From: Flavobacteria bacterium MS024-2A
GTDB lineage: Bacteria > Bacteroidota > Bacteroidia > Flavobacteriales > Flavobacteriaceae
Direction of reading: 5' to 3'
DNA length: 64,000 nucleotides
Assembly: GCA_905182305.1 (NCBI GenBank)
Contig: CAJJBB010000007.1
Coordinates: 62,001-126,000, forward strand
This document shows positions 19,678 through 27,895 of the stretch, piece after piece. Position numbers and translations under genes: made by a program. The notes below the pieces were generated by a model that was not told the DNA's origin, made no database searches, and saw only the letters and a program-made list of their open reading frames with translations. How positions within the stretch are numbered: the first letter of the stretch is position 1; every line of letters starts with the position of its first letter.

Positions 19678-20472
19678 ATGCAAAATATCCTTGTACCTAT
19701 TGGAGTTTCTAAGTATGCAAAGACCACTTTATCTTATGCCATTGATTTAGCAGCACACTTTAAATGCAATGTTTATATTATTGATGCATATCCGGCTCAC
19801 TCCTCTTTAACAACCTTATCGAACGTAAATGCACGCTTAGAGGTTGAAAATGTGCAAAGAATAAAAAAAATGGTGGCTTCTATTACTACCAAAAAAGACA
19901 AAGTAAAGATTGTAAGTAGTGAGCAAGATTTAGTAGGAACAATTCAAAAATTAGATCAAGATTTAGGATTAGATTTAATTGTTACGGGGCCTTTAAATAA
20001 CGAAATTAATGAAGCGGTTTTTCTTGGGAAAATAGCAGGAAGTATGATCAAAAGAACCCAAGTGCCTGTAATTATAGCTCCATTAGACAAAGCATTTAAA
20101 CCATCAAAAAAGATGCTTTTAGCATTCAAGACAGGTGAAGTAAAATCCTCAAACACTTTAAGGGTATTGATAGATTTTCAAGACTCTTTTATGGCGTCGC
20201 TTAAACTATTATTAGTTAAGGTTCCTGGCTTTGCCAATCGAAACCATCAACTTGATGATGAGCTAATGCAACGATCAGATCAAATGCTTTTCTCTGAAAA
20301 TGCTACTGTTTATCAGGGTGTTTTAGAACATTTTCAGGCAAATCAACCTGACATGTTGGTTGTTTTTAAGCGAGAAAGAGGTTTTTTTGAAAAATTATGG
20401 GAAACCGATATTGTTTTTAAAAAAGACTTTTATTGTACTATACCGTTGCTAATCTTAAAAAATAAAGATTAA
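19678..20472 (+). CDS. Universal stress protein, tandem USP domains
   Basis: The 264-residue cytosolic protein begins MQNILVPIGVSKYAKTTLSY, a standard USP start. The first domain runs to about 140 and ends in VTGPLN, then GKIAGSMIKRTQVPVIIAP. A shorter, diverged second domain follows. Flavobacterial USPs of this size are common and bind ATP or act as stress regulators; no specific role can be read here. A 230 bp AT-rich upstream gap holds its promoter, and the LpxR-like gene starts 3 bp after its stop. Confidence 0.85.
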   Translation: MQNILVPIGVSKYAKTTLSYAIDLAAHFKCNVYIIDAYPAHSSLTTLSNVNARLEVENVQRIKKMVASITTKKDKVKIVSSEQDLVGTIQKLDQDLGLDLIVTGPLNNEINEAVFLGKIAGSMIKRTQVPVIIAPLDKAFKPSKKMLLAFKTGEVKSSNTLRVLIDFQDSFMASLKLLLVKVPGFANRNHQLDDELMQRSDQMLFSENATVYQGVLEHFQANQPDMLVVFKRERGFFEKLWETDIVFKKDFYCTIPLLILKNKD

Positions 20473-20475
20473 TCC

Positions 20476-21393
20476 TTGATAGATGTATTGATTAAAAAAC
20501 AGTTGCTTATCCTCTTTTTTGGGTGTTTATGTGGCAGTATAGCCGCCCAGAATTATTTAGGACTTAATATAGATAATGATCTATATTTTGGAAGTGATAG
20601 ATATTATAGCAGTGGTATATTTTTAGAATATGGTTTTCATAGAAAAGTAAAATCAGATTCAATCGATAATAAACACTTTTTATCCAAACATTGGACTTTA
20701 GGTCAAGAAATAAACACACCTTCTCTACACAAGACAACTTATAAAAAAGATATGGATTACCCATATAGTGGTTGGTTATTTTTAAGGTATGTGGAAGAAC
20801 GGTATAAAAACCCTGATTTTGGCTTTGGATGGGGGGTTACTTTTGGAATTTCTGGAGCAGAAGCTTCTTTGGCAAAAAAAATGCAAAACACATATCACAT
20901 AGTTGTTTTAAATCTAGAGGAGCTGTCATGGTCTTTTTCTATTCCACAGGCTTTTCATATTAACGCACAAACTTCATTTTCGTCCGGCATTAATATAAGA
21001 CAAAACATAAAATTTGTTCAACACTCTTATTTTGAACTTGGCACATTTAGAACAGGGGCAAAAACAAGATTTGGATTTCAATGGGGTAATTTACAAGGAC
21101 TACCTTTTTTTGGTCACAGACTAGAAAAAATTATGCGAGGCTTCGCTCTATTTACTGGCACTATTTTGGAATATAAATATCACGACTATTCTTTAACAGG
21201 AAGTCTATTTAAAAATAACAGTCCTTTTGATTTTGAAATGAAACGATTCACAAATACTCTTCAGGCAGGAATTATAATTCATCAGAATCCATGGAGGCTT
21301 CAACTTCTTTTTAATTCTATATCTAAAAATATCGATGAGCAACAATATAAACGCCATCCTTTTTTAAATATCACATTAAGTAGAGTATTTTAG
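20476..21393 (+). CDS. LpxR-family (DUF2219) outer-membrane protein
   Basis: A protein of about 305 residues with a signal peptide (ILFFGCLCGSIAAQ) and a beta-barrel body starting NYLGLNIDNDLYFGSDRYYS. The latter matches lipid A deacylase LpxR-like proteins, which have Asn and Asp in this first strand. No ATG exists in frame near the signal; the start must be TTG at 20476 or, more likely, TTG at 20488, which gives MIKKQLLILFF. If active it would remove 3'-acyl chains from lipid A in the outer membrane. It is probably cotranscribed with the USP gene. Confidence 0.75.
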   Translation: MIDVLIKKQLLILFFGCLCGSIAAQNYLGLNIDNDLYFGSDRYYSSGIFLEYGFHRKVKSDSIDNKHFLSKHWTLGQEINTPSLHKTTYKKDMDYPYSGWLFLRYVEERYKNPDFGFGWGVTFGISGAEASLAKKMQNTYHIVVLNLEELSWSFSIPQAFHINAQTSFSSGINIRQNIKFVQHSYFELGTFRTGAKTRFGFQWGNLQGLPFFGHRLEKIMRGFALFTGTILEYKYHDYSLTGSLFKNNSPFDFEMKRFTNTLQAGIIIHQNPWRLQLLFNSISKNIDEQQYKRHPFLNITLSRVF

Positions 21394-21403
21394 TAAAAAA
21401 AGC

Positions 21404-21883
21404 ATGAGATATTTTTTTATTACCTTAGTTTTAATATGTTTTTCTTCTTGTTTGGTTGTTAAAATATACGAAAATCCTGAAGCAAATTCAGATCACACTT
21501 CAGACGCTGTTAGTTCTCAACGTCAGATGATAGGGTCTGGAAAAAAGATTGATTTAGGGAAGCAAGGAGAACGTGAAATACTTTTTATTGGGAAGTATAA
21601 CAAACCAAAAAATGTTTTCCATCAGACAGATAGTATTTTTCCTGCTTCAGAAACTTGGATATCTCACGACAACTCGAATATTAAATTCATTATTGCCAAA
21701 AATGAAGAGACAAAGCCATTAATTGTTGTGGATGGTAAAATATCGAGTAATTCAGAAGCCTTAAAAGAAATTAACCCGAATGAAATTGAAAGTGTAAATA
21801 TTTTAAGGGGAGAAGCGGCAATAAAAAAATATGGTAAAGAAGCCCAGAGAGGAGTGATAGAAATCATTACTAAAAAAAATTAG
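21404..21883 (+). CDS. Stand-alone TonB-plug-like lipoprotein
   Basis: The 159-residue lipoprotein (lipobox FSSC near residue 16) has a C-terminal part PLIVVDGKI then NPNEIESVNILRGEAAIKKY and GVIEIITKK, which is the plug domain pattern of TonB-dependent receptors without any beta-barrel. The middle segment is unrelated and charged. Such barrel-less plugs occur in Bacteroidetes, but their role is unclear. It follows the LpxR-like gene by 10 bp and is convergent with an outer-membrane protein gene 1 bp away. A second one lies at 53835. Confidence 0.65.
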   Translation: MRYFFITLVLICFSSCLVVKIYENPEANSDHTSDAVSSQRQMIGSGKKIDLGKQGEREILFIGKYNKPKNVFHQTDSIFPASETWISHDNSNIKFIIAKNEETKPLIVVDGKISSNSEALKEINPNEIESVNILRGEAAIKKYGKEAQRGVIEIITKKN

Positions 21884-21884
21884 T

Positions 21885-22544
21885 TTACGGCATTTTTACA
21901 GATTGTAATAAAGTATAAGTAAGACTCACTTGTAGTCCTTTAGAATTATTACTTTGAGGCTGAGTAACAGGACTAGATTTTTTAGCCCAACGATAGTTTA
22001 TAGTTGCATTAAAGCGGTCCCAAAAATGATAGCTTATTTGGGCACTAAATCCAAATGAATTAGAAAAAATCCCTTCGGGATATTCAGTAATTATATTAGT
22101 ATCTTCAAATTTTAAAATTCTTTGTCCTTTTTTATAATGATTGTAAAGGACGCCTAATCCAAAACTTATTTTTTTAGAAGGATTTAATTTTAGAGTCAAG
22201 GGGATTGTCAAATATTGTAGGCGGTCTTTTCCAAGAGAATTTCCTGACATATAACGATAAGATATTGGCACAAATTCTAGCCCAGTTACAAAACCAACAG
22301 TTTTTGAAAAACGATATTCTATATTGACCATTCCTCCAACGGTTATGGTGGGAGAAGCGGTGTTTAGATCAGAATTAATACGGTTAACTTCAGGACCAAT
22401 TGAAAAGCTCCACTTCGAATACTTTTGATTTAATTCAGGGCCTTTACTGTATTGCTGAATAAGAATATTTCCTCCTTGAGAAAAAATATTTAGCCCCCAT
22501 AGAAGGGCAATTAAAAGATAAAGGCGGAAATGGGAGAAAAACAT
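21885..22544 (-). CDS. Outer-membrane beta-barrel protein
   Basis: The 219-residue protein has a signal peptide (LYLLIALLWGLNIFSQG) and alternating aromatic/polar strands such as FSIGPEVNRI and YRFSKTVGFVTGLEF, ending QVSLTYTLLQ. It resembles the PorT/OmpW-like small barrel proteins common in Flavobacteriia. Function is unknown. It is transcribed alone on the minus strand. Confidence 0.7.
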   Translation of the reverse strand: MFFSHFRLYLLIALLWGLNIFSQGGNILIQQYSKGPELNQKYSKWSFSIGPEVNRINSDLNTASPTITVGGMVNIEYRFSKTVGFVTGLEFVPISYRYMSGNSLGKDRLQYLTIPLTLKLNPSKKISFGLGVLYNHYKKGQRILKFEDTNIITEYPEGIFSNSFGFSAQISYHFWDRFNATINYRWAKKSSPVTQPQSNNSKGLQVSLTYTLLQSVKMP

Positions 22545-22619
22545 CTCTAACTTTTTACTTTACAAGCTTTAACATTAATCATAAATAAATTTAATTGAAA
22601 AGTAAATAAAGCAAGTGCT

Positions 22620-22703
22620 TTATTTAGAATTTTTAATATCAACTAAAATAACAATTAAGGTTATAATAGTGGTAATAACTACGGTTACTGCAACAAGTGT
22701 CAT
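22620..22703 (-). CDS. Possible 27-residue single-pass membrane peptide
   Basis: Within the 270 bp gap before the AlkB gene, a minus-strand ATG at 22703 opens a short frame MTLVAVTVVITTIITLIVIL followed by VDIKNSK and a stop. It is one strongly hydrophobic helix with a short basic tail. A TAnnTTT-like box (TACCTTTA) lies about 20 bp upstream. It could be a real small membrane protein or chance; conservation is the test. Confidence 0.35.
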   Translation of the reverse strand: MTLVAVTVVITTIITLIVILVDIKNSK

Positions 22704-22814
22704 TATGTTATTTTTTATTATATGATAAAGGTACTAAATCTGAGCAATTCATATTAATTTCACCTCTAAAACCCTAAAGATAACAAGTTTAATTTATTTG
22801 TTTAGATTTAACCC

Positions 22815-23873
22815 ATGAGTGATCTTAAATATCTTTTTGCATACACCATTCCTATGGCCACACTTTTGTCGCTTCTTTCTTCAGGTATGTTCACATATAG
22901 TGCACCAATTTATGCTTTTATAATAATCCCTTTATTGGAGCTTTTATTAAAAGATTTTAATACCCACTATTCTGATGCTCAAAAAGAAAAAAGATTAAAT
23001 AATATTCTTTTTGATCTTCTTTTATATCTTAATATTCCTTTTGTTTTCGGAATCTTAGGCTATGGTTTCTACATCCTGAATAACAAGGTATTATTGAACT
23101 ATGAAACGATTGGGATTATATTGTCCTTAGGAATTTTATTGGCAACAAATGCCATTAATGTAGCACATGAATTGGGGCATAGAACTTCCCAAAGCGAGAG
23201 AATACTTTCTAAATTATTACTCTTGCCGTGTTTATACATGCATTTTTATTTAGAGCATAATTTTGGCCACCATAAAAATGTTGCAACTCCTGAAGATCCA
23301 GCAACTTCAAAGCTAAATCAATCCGTCTATCATTTTTGGATGACGTCAGTATTTAATCAGTATTTAAATGCTTGGCGAATCCAAAGTAGATTACTAAAAA
23401 AAGAAAATAAAGGTTTTTTATCTTTTAAAAACGACATGATGTGGTACACACTTTTTCAAACCACGTATTTAGCGATGTGGGCTATTACTTTTGGAACGAT
23501 GGGTCTTTTCTTTGCCATTATAGTGGGGATCCTTTCTTTTGTTTTTTTAGAAACAATTAACTACATAGAACACTATGGGTTAGTGAGAAAAAAACTACCA
23601 TCAGGAAGATACGAAAGAGTACAAACGCATCATTCTTGGAATTCCAATCACATTATTGGACGAATTGTTTTATATGAATTAACACGACATAGCGATCATC
23701 ATTTTAAGGCATCTAAAAAATATCAAATTTTGGAAAACAAAAAAGAAAGTCCACAACTTCCCTTTGGTTATCCAACCTCTATTTTATTATCATTAGTTCC
23801 ACCTCTCTGGTTCTGGATAATGAATTCTAGAATTCCTGATAATAAATCCACTTCAATTTCTGCTTTAAGCTAG
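22815..23873 (+). CDS. alkB: AlkB-type alkane 1-monooxygenase (membrane di-iron hydroxylase)
   Basis: The 352-residue integral membrane enzyme has the full AlkB motif set: HELGHR (about 117-122), EHNFGHH (about 146-152), the diagnostic NYIEHYGL (about 248-255) and RHSDHH (about 291-296), with four to six hydrophobic helices between. The NYxEHYG motif separates it from ordinary desaturases and points to terminal hydroxylation of alkanes or fatty chains, with electrons from a rubredoxin not seen nearby. Its stop codon lies inside a long hairpin shared with the convergent GMC gene. Confidence 0.85.
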   Translation: MSDLKYLFAYTIPMATLLSLLSSGMFTYSAPIYAFIIIPLLELLLKDFNTHYSDAQKEKRLNNILFDLLLYLNIPFVFGILGYGFYILNNKVLLNYETIGIILSLGILLATNAINVAHELGHRTSQSERILSKLLLLPCLYMHFYLEHNFGHHKNVATPEDPATSKLNQSVYHFWMTSVFNQYLNAWRIQSRLLKKENKGFLSFKNDMMWYTLFQTTYLAMWAITFGTMGLFFAIIVGILSFVFLETINYIEHYGLVRKKLPSGRYERVQTHHSWNSNHIIGRIVLYELTRHSDHHFKASKKYQILENKKESPQLPFGYPTSILLSLVPPLWFWIMNSRIPDNKSTSISALS

Positions 23874-23911
23874 GTTTTTTTCTTGTTGATAAGAAAAAAA
23901 CCTAGCTTAAA
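23864..23911. terminator. Bidirectional terminator between alkB and the GMC gene
   Basis: A perfect 21 bp inverted repeat: the left arm at 23864-23884 and right arm at 23891-23911 enclose a 6-base loop. The arms contain runs of T and A, so a terminator forms on either strand. Both convergent coding regions end inside it: the alkB TAG is in the left arm and the GMC stop is in the right arm. Confidence 0.85.
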
Positions 23912-25598
23912 TTAATCCTTTTTTCATTTGTTTGATAGCATAATTAGCAGCTCTTGCTGTAATTGCCATAAAGGTTAAAGAAGGGTTTTGTGTACTTGTA
24001 GATGTCATACAAGCGCCATCTGTTACAAAAACGTTTTTACATTCATGTAACTGATTCCAGCTGTTTAGTAATGATGTTTTAGGATCTTTTCCCATTCTAA
24101 CACCACCCATTTCATGAATGTCATTTCCAGGCATTCTTTTATTGTCGTTTGTTTTAATATTAACAAAGCCAGCTTTTTTAAACATCTCAGTAAATTGCTC
24201 AAAAAAGTCTTGAATCATTTTTTCATCATTCTCATCATAATCTACATTTATATTTAAAAGTGGAATTCCCCAAGAATCAACCTTTTCTTTATCTAAGGTT
24301 ACTTGATTACTTTCTTTAGGAATTGTTTCTCCCATCATATGAGAATTTACATTCCAAACACCTGTTTCTTTGGTTTCGAGGAGTTGTTTTTTTAGCGTTG
24401 CACCAAAGCCTCTAAGATCAGTTTCTCTAGCTGGTGAAGCACCAAAACCAGCAGCATATCCTCTCAAAAAGTCTGTCTCCTGTTTATGTATATTTCTGAA
24501 ACGCGGAACATAATGGGATGTTGGTTTCGCTCCTTCGATAGTTTTGTCCGGAAACCCTTCACACTGGGCATTGATTGTAGCCCTATAATTGTGAAAGGCA
24601 ATGTATTTGCCCATCAACCCATTATCATTTCCTAAGCCGTTTGGGAAACGGTTAGATTTAGAGTTTAATAAAATAAGATTAGTGTTAAGTGTAGCTGCAG
24701 TTACAAATACAACTTTAGCAAAGTAATCTGTTGTTTCTTTTGTTTTTGAGTCAATAACACGAACACCAGTTGCTTTTTGTTGTGCTTCGTCATACAATAC
24801 AGATTGAACTACAGAATTTGGCTTAAGAGTCATGTTTCCGGTTTTTAAAGCCCATGGAATCAGAGTAGAATTAACATTAAAATAACCCCCCAAAGGGCAG
24901 CCTCTTTGGCATATTTTTCTGCTCATGCACAGACCTCTTCCTTGTTCGATGAATTGAGGTTTGCTTTCAGTTAGATGTGCACAACGACCATAAATAACAT
25001 GCCGATCTTTATAGTGTTTTTTCATTTCTTTACTGAAATAATTTTCAACCACGTTAGATTCCCATGGCTTTAAAAAATCACCATCTGGTAAGGTGTCTAA
25101 ACCATCTTTATTTCCACTTACACCCACAAATTTCTCAACATAAGTGTACCATGCCTTCAAGTCTTTATATCTAATGGGCCAATCTACTGCAAAACCATCT
25201 CGTTTAGGACCTTCAAAATCGTATTTACTCCAGCGTTGAACTTGGCGTGCCCACATTATTGATTTTCCACCTACTTGATAACCTCTTAGCCAGTCAAAAG
25301 GTTTCTTTTGGACATAGGGATGCTCATCATCTTTAACAAAAAAGTGTTTGGCATCCTCTTTGAAAGCATAACATCTACTGGCTATAGGATTTTCCTTCTT
25401 TTCTTTTGCAGTAAGCCTACCACGGTGCTTAAATTCCCATGGCTGTGTGTTGGTTGTTGGGTAGTCTTTTAAATGCTCCACATTGGGGCCACGTTCCAAT
25501 AAAAGGGTTTTAAATCCTTGTTCACTAAACTCTTTGGCAGCCCATCCCCCTGACATTCCTGCCCCAATTACGATGGTATCAAAAGTATTTGATTTCAT
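23907..25598 (-). CDS. GMC-family oxidoreductase
   Basis: The 563-residue FAD enzyme has a dinucleotide-binding motif near residues 11-18 (VIGAGMSGG). A Cys-rich segment lies around CMSRKICQRGC, and the C-terminal GMC signature HEMGGVRMG is followed by FVTDGACM and the Asn-containing TQNPSLT. It resembles the large subunit of gluconate/glucoside-type membrane dehydrogenases, which oxidise sugars or alcohols in the periplasm. The gene just upstream (25611-26120) encodes the matching small subunit, so the two probably form a complex and an operon. Confidence 0.9.
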   Translation of the reverse strand: MKSNTFDTIVIGAGMSGGWAAKEFSEQGFKTLLLERGPNVEHLKDYPTTNTQPWEFKHRGRLTAKEKKENPIASRCYAFKEDAKHFFVKDDEHPYVQKKPFDWLRGYQVGGKSIMWARQVQRWSKYDFEGPKRDGFAVDWPIRYKDLKAWYTYVEKFVGVSGNKDGLDTLPDGDFLKPWESNVVENYFSKEMKKHYKDRHVIYGRCAHLTESKPQFIEQGRGLCMSRKICQRGCPLGGYFNVNSTLIPWALKTGNMTLKPNSVVQSVLYDEAQQKATGVRVIDSKTKETTDYFAKVVFVTAATLNTNLILLNSKSNRFPNGLGNDNGLMGKYIAFHNYRATINAQCEGFPDKTIEGAKPTSHYVPRFRNIHKQETDFLRGYAAGFGASPARETDLRGFGATLKKQLLETKETGVWNVNSHMMGETIPKESNQVTLDKEKVDSWGIPLLNINVDYDENDEKMIQDFFEQFTEMFKKAGFVNIKTNDNKRMPGNDIHEMGGVRMGKDPKTSLLNSWNQLHECKNVFVTDGACMTSTSTQNPSLTFMAITARAANYAIKQMKKGLI

Positions 25599-25610
25599 AA
25601 TATAATGTGT

Positions 25611-26120
25611 TTAAACAGTCACGTCACCTATATAACGTCCTGGCATAAATTCAAAGTCTAAATAGTTTTTCATATAATTTTCGGATGTTTCAAAATGCAA
25701 AAGAGAGTAATTTTTTAACATTTCTAAGAATATTTTAATGGCACCTTTCTTCTCAAATTGTAGACTTAAAAAAACAAATTGTTCTTCTGGAGTTAGCCAA
25801 TCAATTTTTATTTCTTTAGTAGGAGATAAGGCTAGCTGAAAAGACTCAAGACCTTTTAAAAAGCGAAGAATTATTGCCGTGTTTTCGCAATCATTAATTT
25901 GAGTTAACACAAAAAGCTGCCGACTTTCAGGCGTAGGAAAGTTTTCTAGATCTTCCGGAAGAATACAATTACAAACCCACCCAATCAAATCTTGTTGCTC
26001 TTTTTTAACATTGGCTAAGCGTTTAAATACAAGCTCAGGGTTTAGGGAACATGAATAGGGAATAAGGGTTAACCCTCCGGTCAAGAGCCCCATGTTTTTT
26101 AATGCATTTCTTCTATTCAT
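25611..26120 (-). CDS. Gluconate 2-dehydrogenase subunit 3 family protein
   Basis: The 169-residue small subunit has a Tat-like N-terminus (MNRRNALKNMG, then a hydrophobic stretch ending in a Cys). The central region has QLFVLTQINDCE and EEQFVFLSLQFEKK. Subunit 3 proteins pair with GMC-type dehydrogenases and help their export through the Tat system, carrying the large subunit that lacks its own signal. That fits the GMC gene 12 bp downstream, which has no signal peptide. Confidence 0.8.
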   Translation of the reverse strand: MNRRNALKNMGLLTGGLTLIPYSCSLNPELVFKRLANVKKEQQDLIGWVCNCILPEDLENFPTPESRQLFVLTQINDCENTAIILRFLKGLESFQLALSPTKEIKIDWLTPEEQFVFLSLQFEKKGAIKIFLEMLKNYSLLHFETSENYMKNYLDFEFMPGRYIGDVTV

Positions 26121-26256
26121 AAAACCATCTATTTTAATGAATAATTAAATTTTAATTCGATTATAAAAATAGTGAATTAAGCTAAATATTTTTGCCTTAA
26201 TTTAATAAAACAAATCCTCTATTTATTGAGTACTTTTATCATAAATTAAAAACATA

Positions 26257-26670
26257 ATGGAATTAGATCTTGGTGAAAAAGTTGAGCTTATTATTGGACG
26301 AGAAACGGATCTGGGCTTTAATGTAGTAATCAATGGCTCTTTAGAAGGGTTACTCTACAAAAATGAAGTTTTTGAGCTGCTAGAAAGAAACACCAAAAAA
26401 ATCGGATATATTAAAAAAATAAGAGAGGATGGGAAGTATGATATTTCTCTTCAGCCACAGGGTTTTTTGAATGTGATTGACACACATTGTGCAACTATTT
26501 TAAAGAAACTTGATCATTCTGAAGTATTGCATCTTTCTGATAAGAGTAGTCCAAATGATATTATGCAACAGCTTCACTTAAGTAAAAAGGCTTTTAAAAA
26601 AGCACTTGGGGTGCTTTATAAAAAAAAGAAAATTCTTATTGAAAAAGACAAAATCATTTTAGTAAAGTAA
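26257..26670 (+). CDS. Half-length CvfB-like S1/winged-helix RNA-binding protein
   Basis: The 137-residue protein matches only the C-terminal half of CvfB/S1-like RNA-binding proteins: one S1-type domain (DLGFNVVINGSLEGLLYKNE, then IGYIKKIREDGKYDISLQPQ) and the final winged helix (SDKSSPNDIMQQLHLSKKAF onward). The usual protein is near 280 residues with further S1 modules in front. The ATG at 26257 fits the conserved segment and no coding sequence continues upstream, so this is a stand-alone short version. The LLM gene starts 18 bp downstream. Confidence 0.75.
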   Translation: MELDLGEKVELIIGRETDLGFNVVINGSLEGLLYKNEVFELLERNTKKIGYIKKIREDGKYDISLQPQGFLNVIDTHCATILKKLDHSEVLHLSDKSSPNDIMQQLHLSKKAFKKALGVLYKKKKILIEKDKIILVK

Positions 26671-26688
26671 CCACTTAATTAGTGTTTC

Positions 26689-27717
26689 ATGGAAATAGGA
26701 ATTGACAGTTTTGCTGCAGTAGACATTTCAAAAGGGAAACCCTCTTCTGAGGATCGTGTTCAGGCAATAAAGGATCTCATTGACAGAATTGTTTATGCTG
26801 ATGAAGTGGGCATTGATTTATTTGGGATTGGGGAACACCATAGAGAAGAGTTTTTAGATGCCGCACCCCACATTATTTTGGCGGCAGCGGCAGCGCTAAC
26901 AAAGAAGATAAAATTGAGTAGTGCTGTTGCTGTTCTTAGCGCTGCAGATCCAGTACGAGTTTTTCAAAATTATGCTACTCTCGATCTAATTACCTCAGGG
27001 CGAGCAGAAATGGTTGTTGGTCGGGGCTCTTTTTCAGAGTCATTTCCATTGTTTGGATTTCAATTTGAAGATTATGATGCACTTTTTAAAGAAAAATTAG
27101 ATTTACTACTACAAATTCGTGATTCTGAAGTAATTACCTGGTCTGGAAAATATCGCGCTCCTTTAAATCAACAGCTTATAACACCTAGGCCTTTTCAAGA
27201 AAAAATGCCTATTTGGCTTGGTGTTGGAGGAACACCATCTTCTTTTGCTCGAGCAGGGAGTATGGGACTGCCGCTTATGATTGCCATTATAGGTGGTGAA
27301 ACTCATCGTTTTCGTCCTTTAGTTGACTTATATCGCAAGGCTGGAGCTGAAGCAGGTTTTACTCCCAATGAATTAAGTGTAGGCATCCATTCCTTAGGTT
27401 ATGTCGCAGAGACAAAAGATGAGGCCGTATCAAATTATTTTCCAGGCTATGCAAAAAACTTTACCCGTATAGGCCGAGAACGTGGATGGCCACCGGTTAC
27501 AAAACAAGGGTTTGACACACAAAATGGTCCAAGAGGAGCTTTGTTAGTGGGGAGTGCTGAAGAGGTTGCCGAAAAGATCCTACAACACAGTGCTGCTTTG
27601 GGAGGAATTTCTCGTTTTACCTTTCAATTAGACAATGCTAATTTAACGCATGATCAACTAAAAATCACCATGGGATTGATTGCTCAAAAAGTAAAACCCA
27701 TAATCAATCAAAATTAA
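26689..27717 (+). CDS. LLM-class flavin-dependent oxidoreductase
   Basis: The 342-residue luciferase-like monooxygenase fold enzyme. Recognisable parts are FGIGEHHREEF (about 45), KIKLSSAVAVLSAADPVRVF (about 73-92) and RAEMVVGRGSFSESFPLFGF (about 105), typical of the flavobacterial group with FMN or F420-type binding; FMN is expected here. The substrate is unknown. It may be cotranscribed with the half-length CvfB gene. About 180 bp without a clear gene follow. Confidence 0.87.
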   Translation: MEIGIDSFAAVDISKGKPSSEDRVQAIKDLIDRIVYADEVGIDLFGIGEHHREEFLDAAPHIILAAAAALTKKIKLSSAVAVLSAADPVRVFQNYATLDLITSGRAEMVVGRGSFSESFPLFGFQFEDYDALFKEKLDLLLQIRDSEVITWSGKYRAPLNQQLITPRPFQEKMPIWLGVGGTPSSFARAGSMGLPLMIAIIGGETHRFRPLVDLYRKAGAEAGFTPNELSVGIHSLGYVAETKDEAVSNYFPGYAKNFTRIGRERGWPPVTKQGFDTQNGPRGALLVGSAEEVAEKILQHSAALGGISRFTFQLDNANLTHDQLKITMGLIAQKVKPIINQN

Positions 27718-27895
27718 TATTTATTTAGTAATTGGTAAAGTTGCACAAGAGGCCATAGAAACATCTCAACAAATGGCTATTTTAAGATTACCCATTCAAT
27801 TTCTTTTTATAGCAACGGCACATTGACACTTAAAAGAGAAGTAGAACAAGAGAAACACTTTAAACAGAGAAATATTTTTAAAATCATTTATGAGC

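Noticed and set aside
27720-27895. Possible gene remnant after the LLM gene (frame LVIGKVAQEAIETSQQMAIL)
   Set aside because: The frame is short, has no start, and could not be linked to a family; it may be a fragment, but support is too weak for a feature.
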